From Mycobacterium sp. (GTDB taxonomy: Bacteria; Actinomycetota; Actinomycetes; Mycobacteriales; Mycobacteriaceae), in NCBI GenBank assembly GCA_018882965.1, contig VEQY01000014.1, forward strand, positions 1 to 64,000: 64,000 bases of DNA, read 5' to 3'. The notes under the pieces were generated by a model. It worked only from the letters and a program-made list of their open reading frames with translations. It made no database searches and was not told where the DNA came from. Below, piece by piece: positions 22,793 through 31,444 of the stretch. The stretch's first letter is position 1. The number at the start of each line of letters is the position of its first letter. Position numbers and translations under genes: made by a program.

Positions 22793-23749
22793 ATGACGGG
22801 TTCCGGCGACGCGAAAGTGAGCGCCACGGCAACCGAATGGCGAACGGAGTCACGCTTTTACCGGCGCTCACCGGGATGGGGCTGGGTGCTGGGACTCCTG
22901 CTCGTCCCGCTGCTGTTCGGATGGCTGGGCTGGGGCGCGCTCAAGCCCAAGATGGACGTCAGCGCCCCGAGTATCAACGTCACCGCACCCGATGTGCCCA
23001 ACGTGACGCTGCCCGCGGTGAACCTCTCCCCGCTGTCGATCCTGCGCAACGGAAACGACTTCACCCTCTCGGGCATCCTGCCCGACATCTCGGTGAAGAA
23101 CTCGCTGCTGGCCGCGCTGACCGCAGCGCTGGGCCCCGGGGTGAACCTGATCGACAAGCTCGACATCGCCGCCGGAGCCGTCGCGCCCGACTTCGGCGGC
23201 CTGGGCGCGCTGCTCAAAGCCGCCGCCGACATCCCGGATTTCCGCTTCACCGTCGAGGGCGGCACCCTGACGCTGACCGGTACCGCACCCTCCGAGGACA
23301 TCAAGGCGGGTGTCCAGGCCGCAGCCGAAGCGGGTTGGCCGGATCTTGACGTGATCAACAACATCACGATCATCGGTACCGCCCCGTCGTGCGACAACCT
23401 GCAGTCGACGATCGACGCCGATCTCGCCGCACCGGTCAAGTTCGAGACCGGCAGCGACAGACTGAGCGCCGACGGCGAGCAGCAACTGGCGACGGTCGTT
23501 CCGTCGATCAAGGCGTGCGCTGGTGTCGAAGTCCTGGTGATCGGGCACACCGACAACACCGGAACCGACGCGATCAACAAGCCGCTCAGTGAGAACCGGG
23601 CAAAGACAGTCGCCGCCTACCTGGTGGCGCAGGGCATTCCGGCCGACTCGGTCACCAGCGAGGGCGTCGGGTCGTCCGAGCCGATCGCCAGCAACGACAC
23701 CGAGGCCGGGCGGGCCCAGAACCGTCGCACCGAGATCAAGGTCAACTAG
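22793..23749 (+). CDS. arfA: OmpA-like peptidoglycan-binding protein ArfA
   Basis: A 318-residue membrane-anchored protein (Rv0899/OmpATb type). It has one N-terminal transmembrane helix at about residues 32-50 ('GWVLGLLLVPLLFGWLGW'), two tandem BON-type lipid-binding-like regions (about 75-190), then a C-terminal OmpA domain ('VLVIGHTDNTGTDAINKPLSENRAKTV' and 'AQNRRTEI') that should bind peptidoglycan. In M. tuberculosis arfABC supports ammonia release and growth at acid pH. ATG 22793 is preceded by GGAGGAGGG; an upstream ATG at 22757 lacks such a site. Confidence 0.92.
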   Translation: MTGSGDAKVSATATEWRTESRFYRRSPGWGWVLGLLLVPLLFGWLGWGALKPKMDVSAPSINVTAPDVPNVTLPAVNLSPLSILRNGNDFTLSGILPDISVKNSLLAALTAALGPGVNLIDKLDIAAGAVAPDFGGLGALLKAAADIPDFRFTVEGGTLTLTGTAPSEDIKAGVQAAAEAGWPDLDVINNITIIGTAPSCDNLQSTIDADLAAPVKFETGSDRLSADGEQQLATVVPSIKACAGVEVLVIGHTDNTGTDAINKPLSENRAKTVAAYLVAQGIPADSVTSEGVGSSEPIASNDTEAGRAQNRRTEIKVN

Positions 23750-23760
23750 GGAGTATCGAG

Positions 23761-23913
23761 ATGGGTTTTTGGGGACAGTGGTTGTGGTACTTGCTGGCCT
23801 TCCTGGCCGGATCGGCGGTCGCCTGGGTGATCACGGTGACGACCGTGCACCGGACCAGCCGGGACGAGGCGATCGCCGACCTGCCCGGCTCGCGTGAGAT
23901 CGGAGCGCGCTGA
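23761..23913 (+). CDS. arfB: Small membrane protein ArfB
   Basis: A 50-residue protein with one hydrophobic helix ('LWYLLAFLAGSAVAWVITVTTV', about residues 8-29) and a charged tail. It matches ArfB (Rv0900) in length, position and pattern. It starts 11 bases after arfA with GGGAG upstream. Its last base is the first base of the arfC ATG (TGATG), so all three arf genes form one tightly coupled operon. No enzymatic motif is seen; it may assemble with ArfA and ArfC in the membrane. Confidence 0.88.
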   Translation: MGFWGQWLWYLLAFLAGSAVAWVITVTTVHRTSRDEAIADLPGSREIGAR

Positions 23914-24563
23914 TGAAAGACGTGAACGGGTGGCTGATGGTGCTGTCCTTCCTGCTCGGACTGCTGCTCACCTTCGCGATGATGATCCGTCGCGTCACGC
24001 GGGAGGTGCCGGTCACGCACACGGTCGCGGCCGGGGTGCGCGGAACGGCTCAAGCTGCCGGGGCGGCGGCGGGCACGGTGACCGGGAAGATTGAGAGCCT
24101 GCTCGAGAAGGAGCCCTACGGTCCGGGTTCGGTCCGGTTCGCCGCCGCCGGCGCGGCGGCTGCGGCGCCCGCGGGTCACCCGATCAAGGGCAACGAGGAT
24201 TCGATGCTCTACCACACCACCGACAGCCCCTGGTACAAGCAGACCATCGCGGAGGTGTGGTTCGCTGACGAGGATTCCGCAAGCCGGGCCGGCTTCACCC
24301 GCTGGGACGCCGGCAAGGGTGCGGCGGCCCTGGTCGCGTCGATCGAGGAGGTGCCGGCCGGCCCGTATGGCAAGGGCTCGGCCGCGCCCGGGGCCGACGG
24401 GGGCGGTCCGGCAGGTTGGCCGATCAAGGGCAACGTCGACTCCATGCTCTACCACCCGCCGGACAGCCCGGCTTACAGCGAGACGATCGCCGAGGTGTGG
24501 TTCTTTGACGAAGAGACCGCTAAATCAGCGGGATTCGACAAGTGGGACAAGAACTTCCGCTAG
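23913..24563 (+). CDS. arfC: Membrane-anchored ArfC with two copies of a C-terminal domain
   Basis: A 216-residue protein with an N-terminal membrane helix (about residues 6-24), a linker, and two copies of a 44-residue module (about 90-133 and 165-208). Copy 1 begins 'HPIKGNEDSMLYHTTDSPWY'; copy 2 begins 'WPIKGNVDSMLYHPPDSPAY'; both continue 'TIAEVWF..E..A..AGF..WD'. The module resembles small 'sunset' domains of exported proteins. M. tuberculosis ArfC is shorter and, as I recall, has a single copy, so a duplication occurred here. The gene ends three bases before the convergent prrA stop. Confidence 0.85.
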   Translation: MKDVNGWLMVLSFLLGLLLTFAMMIRRVTREVPVTHTVAAGVRGTAQAAGAAAGTVTGKIESLLEKEPYGPGSVRFAAAGAAAAAPAGHPIKGNEDSMLYHTTDSPWYKQTIAEVWFADEDSASRAGFTRWDAGKGAAALVASIEEVPAGPYGKGSAAPGADGGGPAGWPIKGNVDSMLYHPPDSPAYSETIAEVWFFDEETAKSAGFDKWDKNFR

Positions 24564-24566
24564 ATC

Positions 24567-25277
24567 TCACTGCGTTCGCAGCACGAAGCCCACGCCGCGA
24601 ACGGTGTGCAGCAGCCGCGGTGCCCCGCCGGCCTCCAGCTTGCGGCGCAGGTAGCCGATGAAGACGTCGACGACGTTGGTGTCGGCCGCGAAGTCATAGC
24701 CCCACACCAGTTCCAGTAACTGCGCCCGGCTGAGTACCGCGGTCTTGTGCTCGGCCAGCACGGCCAGCAGGTCGAACTCGCGCTTGGTCAGATCGACGTC
24801 GACGCCGTTGACCCGAGCGCGTCGCCCCGGGATGTCGACCTCCAGCGGCCCCACTCCGATGGTCTCCGAGGAGAAGGTCGCCACCGATCCCCGGCGGCGC
24901 AGCAGCGCCTTCACCCGGGCCACCAGCTCGGCGAGTACGAACGGCTTGACGAGGTAGTCATCAGCGCCCGCTTCCAGCCCGGCCACCCGGTCATCGACCG
25001 AACTGCGGGCCGAGAGCACACAGACGGGCACATCGTTGTCCATCGCGCGCAGTGCGGTGACCACGCTCACCCCGTCGAGAACCGGCATGTTGATGTCCAG
25101 CACGATCGCATCCGGCCGGGTTTCGGTCGCACTGCGCAGGGCCTCGGCGCCGTCTGAGGCAGTGGCCACCTCGAACCCGGAAAGCCGCAGGCCACGCTCC
25201 AGCGACGCCAGTACGTCCGGATCGTCGTCGACGACCAGGACGCGCGGGGAAGCCGAGGCGCTGTCCATGAAACCCAT
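24567..25277 (-). CDS. prrA: Two-component response regulator PrrA, without adjacent prrB
   Basis: A 236-residue OmpR-family DNA-binding response regulator, same length and almost same sequence as M. tuberculosis PrrA. The receiver domain (about 10-125) has the acidic pocket in 'VVDDDPDV', phosphoacceptor Asp61 in 'IVLDINMP' and Lys in 'DDYLVKPF'. The winged-helix domain (about 145-236) has '[17 protein letters not shown]' and '[15 protein letters not shown]'. In M. tuberculosis the kinase gene prrB directly follows prrA; here the next gene is the convergent arfC, three bases away, so no kinase is present at this site. The start MGFMDSAS matches the long form. Confidence 0.95.
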   Translation of the reverse strand: MGFMDSASASPRVLVVDDDPDVLASLERGLRLSGFEVATASDGAEALRSATETRPDAIVLDINMPVLDGVSVVTALRAMDNDVPVCVLSARSSVDDRVAGLEAGADDYLVKPFVLAELVARVKALLRRRGSVATFSSETIGVGPLEVDIPGRRARVNGVDVDLTKREFDLLAVLAEHKTAVLSRAQLLELVWGYDFAADTNVVDVFIGYLRRKLEAGGAPRLLHTVRGVGFVLRTQ

Positions 25278-25360
25278 CTTGCCGGATCGCCGCGCCGGCC
25301 GGTGGGAGGCATGGCCGTGACATGATCGGTCAGACAGCTGGCAGAGAGCGAATTCCCACC

Positions 25361-27325
25361 ATGACGACCGGCGCCCACCTGCGGTCGGATGCACCGATCG
25401 CGCCGCCACGCGCGCGCGGACGGGCCGCATCCGACCTGCTGCGGCTGCTGCCCTACCTGCTGCCGTACCGGACCCGCTGGATCGCGATGGTGGCCGTCGC
25501 AATGACCAGCCTGGTCGCCACCCTGGCGATCCCCCTGATGACCAAGGCCGTGATCGACGGACCGGTGCGGCAGCGCGACCAGAACGGTCTGTGGCTGGTC
25601 GGCGGTGTTGCGGTCGCGTTCGGTGTCGCCGAGGCGACGCTGTGGTTCGTCCGGCGCTGGCTGGTGGCGCGGGCGACCATGGGAGTCGAGGCCGATATCC
25701 GCAAGGACCTCTACGCCCGGCTGCAGATCCTGCCGATGTCCTTTCACGGACGGTGGCAGTCAGGTCAGCTGCTCTCACGGATCATGAACGATCTCAACGC
25801 GATTCGCCGATTCCTGTCCTTCGGTCTGATCTTCCTGGTGCTCAACGGCTTGCAGATCATCGTCGTCACCGCACTGCTGCTGGCGATGTACTGGCCGCTC
25901 GGAGTCGTGGTGCTGCTGTCCGTGGTGCCGGTCACCGCCACCGTCCTGCACTTCGAACGCGCCTTCACCGCATTGTCGCGTCAAGCCCAGGATCAGGCGG
26001 GTGAGATCGCCACCCATGTCGAGGAGTCCGCGCTGGGACTACGGGCGGTGAAGTCGTTCGGACGCGAGGATTACGTCTACCGGCGGTTCGACACCCAGGC
26101 GAGCCAGCTCTTCGACACCCAGATGCGCAAGGTCGCGGTCTCGGCGAAGTTCTGGACCCTGCTCGAGGCGATCCCCAGCGTGACGGTGATCCTGGTACTC
26201 GGGCTGGGTGCCTACGCCGCCGGGAGCGGGCTGGTCAGCCTGGGGACGCTCGTCGCCTTCATCACGATGATGCTGTCACTGGTGTGGCCGATCGCCTCGC
26301 TGGGCTTTCTGCTGTCGATGACGCAGGAGTCGATGACCGCGGCCAATCGCATCGCCGAGATCTTCGATGCGCCCACCGAGATCACCGACGGTCCCCGCGC
26401 CGAGCCGCCCGCGGGCGGTCGGCTTGTGATGGACGATGTCGGGTTCCGCTTCGCCGACGCCGGTCCGGGGGAGTGGGCGCTGCGCCACGTGTCGATCACC
26501 GTCGAACCGGGTCAGACCCTGGCCGTGGTGGGCCCGACCGGATCGGGAAAGTCGACGCTGACCGCGCTGCTGCCGCGGCTCTACGACGTCACCGAGGGCC
26601 GGGTCCTCATCGACGGCATCGACATCCGCGAACTGTCGCGGTCTGCCCTACGGCGTGTCGTCGCGGTGGCCTTCGAGGACCCGATCCTCTTCTCGATGTC
26701 GGTGATCGAGAATCTGACCCTGGGCCGGCCCTCGGACGACCCGGCCGGCGACGCCGAGATCGCCGAGGCGATCGAGGTCGCGGCCGCGCAGTTCGTCTAC
26801 GAACTGCCCTTCGGGCTGCAGACCCGGATCGGAGAGCAGGGTATGAGCCTGTCCGGCGGTCAGCGCCAACGGCTCTCCCTGGCGCGCGCAATCCTGGCCG
26901 CACCGAAGATCCTGGTTCTTGACGACACTCTCTCGGCACTGGATGTGCATACCGAAGCGGCGGTCACCGACGCGCTACGCCGGATACTGCGCGGGGTGAC
27001 CGGAAGCGGGGTGACCGGAATCGTCGTCGCCCACCGCGCGTCCACCGTCCAACTCGCCGACAAGGTCGCGCTGGTCGATGTCGTCGACGGCGCAGGGACG
27101 ATCACCGCCGTCGGCACCCACGAGGAACTGCTGGCCACGGTGCCGCGCTATCGGTATCTGCTGGCGGCCGACGACGAAATCGACGACGGCTGCGAGCCGC
27201 GGCCGGACTGGGAGGGCGATGGCGATCGCGCGCGCGTGGAGCGTGTCTACGCCGAGGAACGCGAGGAGCAGGCTGCCGCCCGGCTGCCGGCGGATTACGT
27301 CATCGTCGAGGGTGGCCTGGGGTGA
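25361..27325 (+). CDS. ABC exporter half-transporter A (degenerate catalytic site)
   Basis: A 654-residue half-transporter with six predicted membrane helices (first about 330 residues) and a C-terminal ATPase domain, type I exporter (ABCB-like) fold. The Walker A 'GPTGSGKST', signature '[14 protein letters not shown]' and H-loop 'VVAHRAS' are canonical. The Walker B is '[12 protein letters not shown]', with Asp replacing the catalytic Glu, and the Q-loop position reads Glu ('VAFEDPILF'). This is the pattern of the non-hydrolysing site of heterodimeric exporters. The partner gene follows with a GTGA overlap. ATG 25361 chosen; 25322 is an alternative. Confidence 0.92.
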   Translation: MTTGAHLRSDAPIAPPRARGRAASDLLRLLPYLLPYRTRWIAMVAVAMTSLVATLAIPLMTKAVIDGPVRQRDQNGLWLVGGVAVAFGVAEATLWFVRRWLVARATMGVEADIRKDLYARLQILPMSFHGRWQSGQLLSRIMNDLNAIRRFLSFGLIFLVLNGLQIIVVTALLLAMYWPLGVVVLLSVVPVTATVLHFERAFTALSRQAQDQAGEIATHVEESALGLRAVKSFGREDYVYRRFDTQASQLFDTQMRKVAVSAKFWTLLEAIPSVTVILVLGLGAYAAGSGLVSLGTLVAFITMMLSLVWPIASLGFLLSMTQESMTAANRIAEIFDAPTEITDGPRAEPPAGGRLVMDDVGFRFADAGPGEWALRHVSITVEPGQTLAVVGPTGSGKSTLTALLPRLYDVTEGRVLIDGIDIRELSRSALRRVVAVAFEDPILFSMSVIENLTLGRPSDDPAGDAEIAEAIEVAAAQFVYELPFGLQTRIGEQGMSLSGGQRQRLSLARAILAAPKILVLDDTLSALDVHTEAAVTDALRRILRGVTGSGVTGIVVAHRASTVQLADKVALVDVVDGAGTITAVGTHEELLATVPRYRYLLAADDEIDDGCEPRPDWEGDGDRARVERVYAEEREEQAAARLPADYVIVEGGLG

Positions 27326-29136
27326 CTACGGCATGGCGCGGCCGCCTGGATGAGGAGTCCGATGATCTGACCGACGGCGAACTGATGTCGGGCGGTCACC
27401 AGGCACGCGCCCTGCTCGGCTCACTGCTTCGCCCCTTCGTGCTGACGCTGAGCCTCCTGGTGCTGGTGGTGCTCGCCGAAAACGCTGCGCGGCTTGGTGT
27501 TCCGTTGCTGGTCAAGCGGGGTATCGACGAGGCGATTCCACCGCTGCTCGCCGACGGATCCGCGCGTGAGTTGCTCGTCGTCGTCGCCCTTCTGTGTGTG
27601 CTCGTCGTGGTCCAGGCGGTGACTCGCCTGGTGTTCCTCAACGTCTCGGGCCGGGTCGGCCAGCAGGTGCTGCTGGAACTGCGCCGTCGGCTTTTCCGGC
27701 ATTTCCTGCGCCTCGATGTCGCCTTTCACGACCGCTACACCTCCGGCCGGGTGGTCAGCCGCTCCACCAACGACATCGAGGCGATCCAGGATCTGCTGGA
27801 AACCGGCTTCGGCGATCTGATCACGGCCCTGCTCACCCTGGCGGGCACCGCGGTCCTGCTGGTGGCTCTCGACGTGCGGCTGGGGCTGATGTGCCTGGCC
27901 GCATTCCCTGTCCTGGTCGGGCTGGTGTGGTGGTTCGGCGGAGAGTCGGCCAAGACCTATCGCCGCATCCGGGAGAGTGCGGCACTGGTGATCGTTCAGT
28001 TCGTTGAGACGATGACCGGTATCAAAGCGGTGCAGGCCTACCGCCGGGAGCCACGCAATCAGGAGATCTTCGACGGTGTCACCGATGCCTACCGGACCGA
28101 CAACGAGCGGGCGTTCAAACTGCTGGCCGTGTTCATGCCGTCGGTCAAACTCGTCGGCAACCTGACCACCGGGCTGGTGCTGCTCTACGGCGGCTATCGG
28201 GTCCTCCACGACGAGATGACCATCGGCACGCTGACCGCCTTCCTGCTGTATCTGCGGATGTTCTTCGAACCGATGCAGGAGATCTCGGAGTTCTTCAACT
28301 CCTTCCAGTCGGCGTCCTCGGCCCTGGAGAAGATCGCCGGTGTGCTGGCCCGCAAACCCGCCATCGCCGACCCGGCCGAGCCGGTCACCCTGGACAGGGT
28401 CGCCGGCGAGACGGCTTTGCGCGAGGTGTGTTTCGGGTACCTGCCGGGCCTGCCGGTGCTGTCGGGGATGTCGCTGCAGATTCCGGCCGGGCAGACCGTC
28501 GCGCTGGTCGGGGCCACCGGGTCGGGCAAGACCACGATCGCCAAACTGATCGCGCGGTTCTATGACCCGCAGTCCGGCTCGGTCACCCTCGACGGCGTCG
28601 ATCTGCGTCGCCTGGACCAGGCCGAACTGCGGCGGCACGTGGTGATGGTGACCCAGGAGAACTTTCTGTTCTCCGGGTCGGTCGCCGACAACATCCGCTT
28701 CGGCCGGCCGGAGGCCACCGACACCCAGGTGCGGGCCGCCGCGGCCGCCGTCGGCGCCGACGGCTTCATCTCCGCGCTCCCCGAGGGCTATGACACCGAC
28801 GTCGCCAAACGCGGCGGCCGGCTCAGCGCCGGGCAGCGGCAGTTGGTGGCCTTCGCTCGAGCCTTCCTCGCCGATCCCGCCGTGCTGATCCTCGACGAGG
28901 CGACGTCCTCCCTGGACGTCCCCAGCGAACGTCTGGTGCAGCGGGCGTTGCGCACGGTGCTGGCGGACCGCACGGCACTGATCATCGCCCACCGGCTGTC
29001 CACCGTCGAGATCGCCGATCGGGTGCTGGTGCTCGAGAGCGGCCGCATCGTGGAGGACGGTTCGCCCGAGTCGCTGATCGGATCCGAGGGCCGGTATGCC
29101 GCCCTGCACCAGGCCTGGCTCGACTCGCTGGCCTGA
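27322..29136 (+). CDS. ABC exporter half-transporter B (catalytic Glu, altered signature)
   Basis: A 604-residue partner of the preceding half-transporter: six membrane helices, then an ATPase domain with Walker A 'GATGSGKTT', Q-loop 'VTQENFLFSG', Walker B 'VLILDEATSSLD' with the catalytic Glu, and H-loop 'IIAHRLS'. Its signature reads 'LSAGQRQ' rather than LSGGQ. In a heterodimer this altered signature faces the Asp-type Walker B of subunit A, so both defects fall in one site, while the other site is intact. The GTG start overlaps the stop of subunit A. Substrate unknown; lipids or drugs are typical. Confidence 0.92.
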   Translation: MTTAWRGRLDEESDDLTDGELMSGGHQARALLGSLLRPFVLTLSLLVLVVLAENAARLGVPLLVKRGIDEAIPPLLADGSARELLVVVALLCVLVVVQAVTRLVFLNVSGRVGQQVLLELRRRLFRHFLRLDVAFHDRYTSGRVVSRSTNDIEAIQDLLETGFGDLITALLTLAGTAVLLVALDVRLGLMCLAAFPVLVGLVWWFGGESAKTYRRIRESAALVIVQFVETMTGIKAVQAYRREPRNQEIFDGVTDAYRTDNERAFKLLAVFMPSVKLVGNLTTGLVLLYGGYRVLHDEMTIGTLTAFLLYLRMFFEPMQEISEFFNSFQSASSALEKIAGVLARKPAIADPAEPVTLDRVAGETALREVCFGYLPGLPVLSGMSLQIPAGQTVALVGATGSGKTTIAKLIARFYDPQSGSVTLDGVDLRRLDQAELRRHVVMVTQENFLFSGSVADNIRFGRPEATDTQVRAAAAAVGADGFISALPEGYDTDVAKRGGRLSAGQRQLVAFARAFLADPAVLILDEATSSLDVPSERLVQRALRTVLADRTALIIAHRLSTVEIADRVLVLESGRIVEDGSPESLIGSEGRYAALHQAWLDSLA

Positions 29137-29183
29137 CCCGCCCGCGAAACGAGGGGACACTAGAACGGGGGGAGACTGGGGGC

Positions 29184-29855
29184 GTGGCGCGTTTCGCGGA
29201 TCGAGCCGACGCCGGCCGGCGCTTGGCCGAACGACTGCGCGACTGTCTGGGCCCGCAGCACGACACCGATCTGCACGATGCCGACCTGCTGGTGCTCGGC
29301 CTGCCGCGCGGCGGTGTTCCGGTCGCCTACGAGGTGGCCAAGGCCCTGAGCGTTCCGCTGGACGTCCTGGTGGTGCGCAAGCTCGGCGTTCCCCACCACC
29401 CGGAACTGGCGTTCGGCGCGATCGGCGAGGACGGGGTGCGCGTCCTCAACGAGTCGGTGCTGCAACGGTGCGGGGTGAGTGCCGCAGACGCGGCCGCGGT
29501 CCAGACCGCCGAGCACGACGAGTTGCAGCGGCGGGTTCGCCGCTACCGGGGCGATCGCGCGGGTGCGGCCGTGGCCGGCCGGACCGTGCTGATCGTGGAC
29601 GACGGGTTCGCCACCGGCGCCACCGCCAAGGCGGCCGCTCTGGTCGCCCGGGCCAAGGGCGCACGGCGGGTGGTTCTGGCCGCCCCGATCGGCTCCGCCG
29701 ACACCGTCGCCGCGTTGCGCGAGGTCGCCGACGACGTGGTGTGCCTGACCATGCCCATGGGATTTTTCGCCGTCGGTCAGGGCTACCGCGACTTCGGTCA
29801 GACCTCCGACGCCGAGGTGTGCGCACTGCTCGAGGCGGCGCGGCGCGCCCGTTGA
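29184..29855 (+). CDS. Phosphoribosyltransferase-fold protein
   Basis: A 223-residue type I PRTase-fold protein with the PRPP-binding signature 'VLIVDDGFATGATAKAA' near residues 135-150, an N-terminal 'VLGLPRGGVPVAYEVA' loop and a hood-like N-terminal region. Such proteins are common in actinobacteria, sometimes in dormancy (DosR) gene sets; the base or regulatory ligand is unknown. GTG 29184 is preceded by GGGGGAGA. It is 47 bases downstream of the exporter genes on the same strand and convergent with a DoxX gene. Confidence 0.88.
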   Translation: MARFADRADAGRRLAERLRDCLGPQHDTDLHDADLLVLGLPRGGVPVAYEVAKALSVPLDVLVVRKLGVPHHPELAFGAIGEDGVRVLNESVLQRCGVSAADAAAVQTAEHDELQRRVRRYRGDRAGAAVAGRTVLIVDDGFATGATAKAAALVARAKGARRVVLAAPIGSADTVAALREVADDVVCLTMPMGFFAVGQGYRDFGQTSDAEVCALLEAARRAR

Positions 29856-29867
29856 GCCGCGGGCGCC

Positions 29868-30245
29868 TCAGCCGCGGTTGAGCACCAGAATCGCGACGGA
29901 GAGCACCAGCACCGACAGCGCCGGCAGGAACTTCGACGCCGGATCTTTGGCCTTGGCGTGCATGGCCAGCGCGCCGACCATCAACCCCGCGACGATCAGG
30001 GCCGGGATGGGGACGAGTCGGGGCACCCAGATGCCGATGATCAACAGCACGCCCGAGACGATCTTCAGCCCGCCGACCATGTAGAAGGTCCACTCGGGCA
30101 GTCCGTAGACGGCGAACTCCTCCTTGAGCGACTGCGCCGCGCCGCCGCGGTACGCCGTCGCCGACCGGGCCCGAACCAGCCAGACGTTGAGAAGCCCGAG
30201 TCCGACGATGACTTGAAGTACGCTGGATACAACGTGGGTAGACAT
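29868..30245 (-). CDS. DoxX-family membrane protein
   Basis: A 125-residue protein with four predicted membrane helices: about residues 5-23, 50-70 ('MVGGLKIVSGVLLIIGIWV'), 74-95 and 103-122. It shows the DoxX-like pattern (a small charged loop after helix 1, and 'GLKIVSGVLL.IGIW'). DoxX proteins are linked to quinone, thiosulfate or redox metabolism, but this member is uncharacterised. It is divergent from a second DoxX-like gene 58 bases away. Confidence 0.85.
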   Translation of the reverse strand: MSTHVVSSVLQVIVGLGLLNVWLVRARSATAYRGGAAQSLKEEFAVYGLPEWTFYMVGGLKIVSGVLLIIGIWVPRLVPIPALIVAGLMVGALAMHAKAKDPASKFLPALSVLVLSVAILVLNRG

Positions 30246-30303
30246 GGGGCGCCCTTGCTGCCGAATTGTGTCGCTTGAATGGACGATATCCGATCGGAAC
30301 GGT

Positions 30304-30657
30304 ATGGGCGCGATCTACGAGGTACTGAAAATAGTCTCCATCGCCGCGTTTCTCTTCTACGGCGTGCGGGTGCTCTTCGCCAACGCGATGGCCGAGGAGT
30401 TCAAACGCTACGGTCTGTCCCAGTTCCGCAAGCTGACCGGCGTTTTGGAGGTCCTGGGCGCGCTGGGGCTTCTCGCCGGCTACGTCGTGCCCGGCCTGGT
30501 CATCGCGGCCTCGGGCGGGCTGACCCTGCTGATGGCCCTGGGCGTCGGGGTGCGCTTTCGCTCCGGAGACTCCGTCGGCGAAGCCCTGCAGGCCCTCGCC
30601 ATGTTCGCGGTGAACCTGTTCATCTTCGTCTACGCGCTCCGCTTCGCCGGCCACTAG
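30304..30657 (+). CDS. Second DoxX-like membrane protein
   Basis: A 117-residue protein with four predicted helices and the motif '[27 protein letters not shown]', which mirrors 'FAVYGLPEWTFYMVGGLKIVSG' in the divergent neighbour. The two are probably paralogues arranged head to head. I chose the ATG at 30304; an in-frame GTG at 30268 is possible. The function is unknown. The echA6 operon begins 52 bases downstream. Confidence 0.8.
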   Translation: MGAIYEVLKIVSIAAFLFYGVRVLFANAMAEEFKRYGLSQFRKLTGVLEVLGALGLLAGYVVPGLVIAASGGLTLLMALGVGVRFRSGDSVGEALQALAMFAVNLFIFVYALRFAGH

Positions 30658-30709
30658 GGCGCTTCGGGGCCGGCCGACCCCCGAAGCCCGGACAGTAGGC
30701 TGGTGTCCC

Positions 30710-31441
30710 ATGATCGGAATCGACCGCGTCGGCGACGTGACCACCCTCGAGTTGCAGCGACCCGAACGACGCAACGCACTGAACTCCGAACTGGTCGACG
30801 CGTTGCGCGAGGCGGTGGAGAAAGCCGCGGCCGACAACGTCCGGGCCATCGTCCTGACCGGGTCGGGCACCGTGTTCTGCGCGGGCGCGGACCTGTCCGG
30901 CGACGTGTTCGCCGCCGACTTCCCGGACCGGGCGATCGCGCTCAACAAGGCCATCGACGCCGTTGGGGTGCCGGTGATCTGTGCGGTCAACGGGGCGGCG
31001 ATCGGCGCGGGTGTGCAACTGGCGATGGTCTGCGACCTTCGGGTGGTCGCACCCGACGCCTACTTCCAGTTCCCGATCGCCAGATACGGCCTGGCCCTGG
31101 ACAACTGGAGCGTCCGTCGGCTGGCCTCGCTGGCCGGCCACGGCCGGGCCCGGGCGATGCTGCTCGCCGCGGAGAAGCTGGATGCCCAGACGGCGCTGAT
31201 GACCGGGATGGCCAACCGGATCGGGACGCTGGCTGACGCTCAGGCCTGGGCCGCGGAGATCGCCGGGCTGGCGCCGCTGTCGCTGCAACATTCCAAGCGG
31301 GTCCTCAACGACGACGGCGCCTACGAGGACCAGACCGAGGTGCACAAGAACCTCTTCGAGCGGGCATGGAGCAGCCACGACGTGATCGAGGCCCAAGTCG
31401 CCCGCATCGAGAAGCGTGCCGCGAGGTTCCAGGGGGCCTGA
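30710..31441 (+). CDS. echA6: Enoyl-CoA hydratase-like EchA6 (probably non-catalytic)
   Basis: A 243-residue crotonase-fold protein, very close to M. tuberculosis EchA6, which binds fatty acyl-CoA and feeds the FAS-II mycolic acid pathway without hydratase activity. The oxyanion-hole residues are in 'FCAGADLSG' and 'GAAIGAG'. Both catalytic Glu positions are replaced: Gln103 in '[11 protein letters not shown]' and Ile123 in 'FQFPIARYG'. A C-terminal trimerisation helix is present. It starts a compact run echA6-MBL-serine hydrolase-ctpE with overlaps of up to four bases. Confidence 0.92.
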   Translation: MIGIDRVGDVTTLELQRPERRNALNSELVDALREAVEKAAADNVRAIVLTGSGTVFCAGADLSGDVFAADFPDRAIALNKAIDAVGVPVICAVNGAAIGAGVQLAMVCDLRVVAPDAYFQFPIARYGLALDNWSVRRLASLAGHGRARAMLLAAEKLDAQTALMTGMANRIGTLADAQAWAAEIAGLAPLSLQHSKRVLNDDGAYEDQTEVHKNLFERAWSSHDVIEAQVARIEKRAARFQGA

Positions 31442-31444
31442 ATC

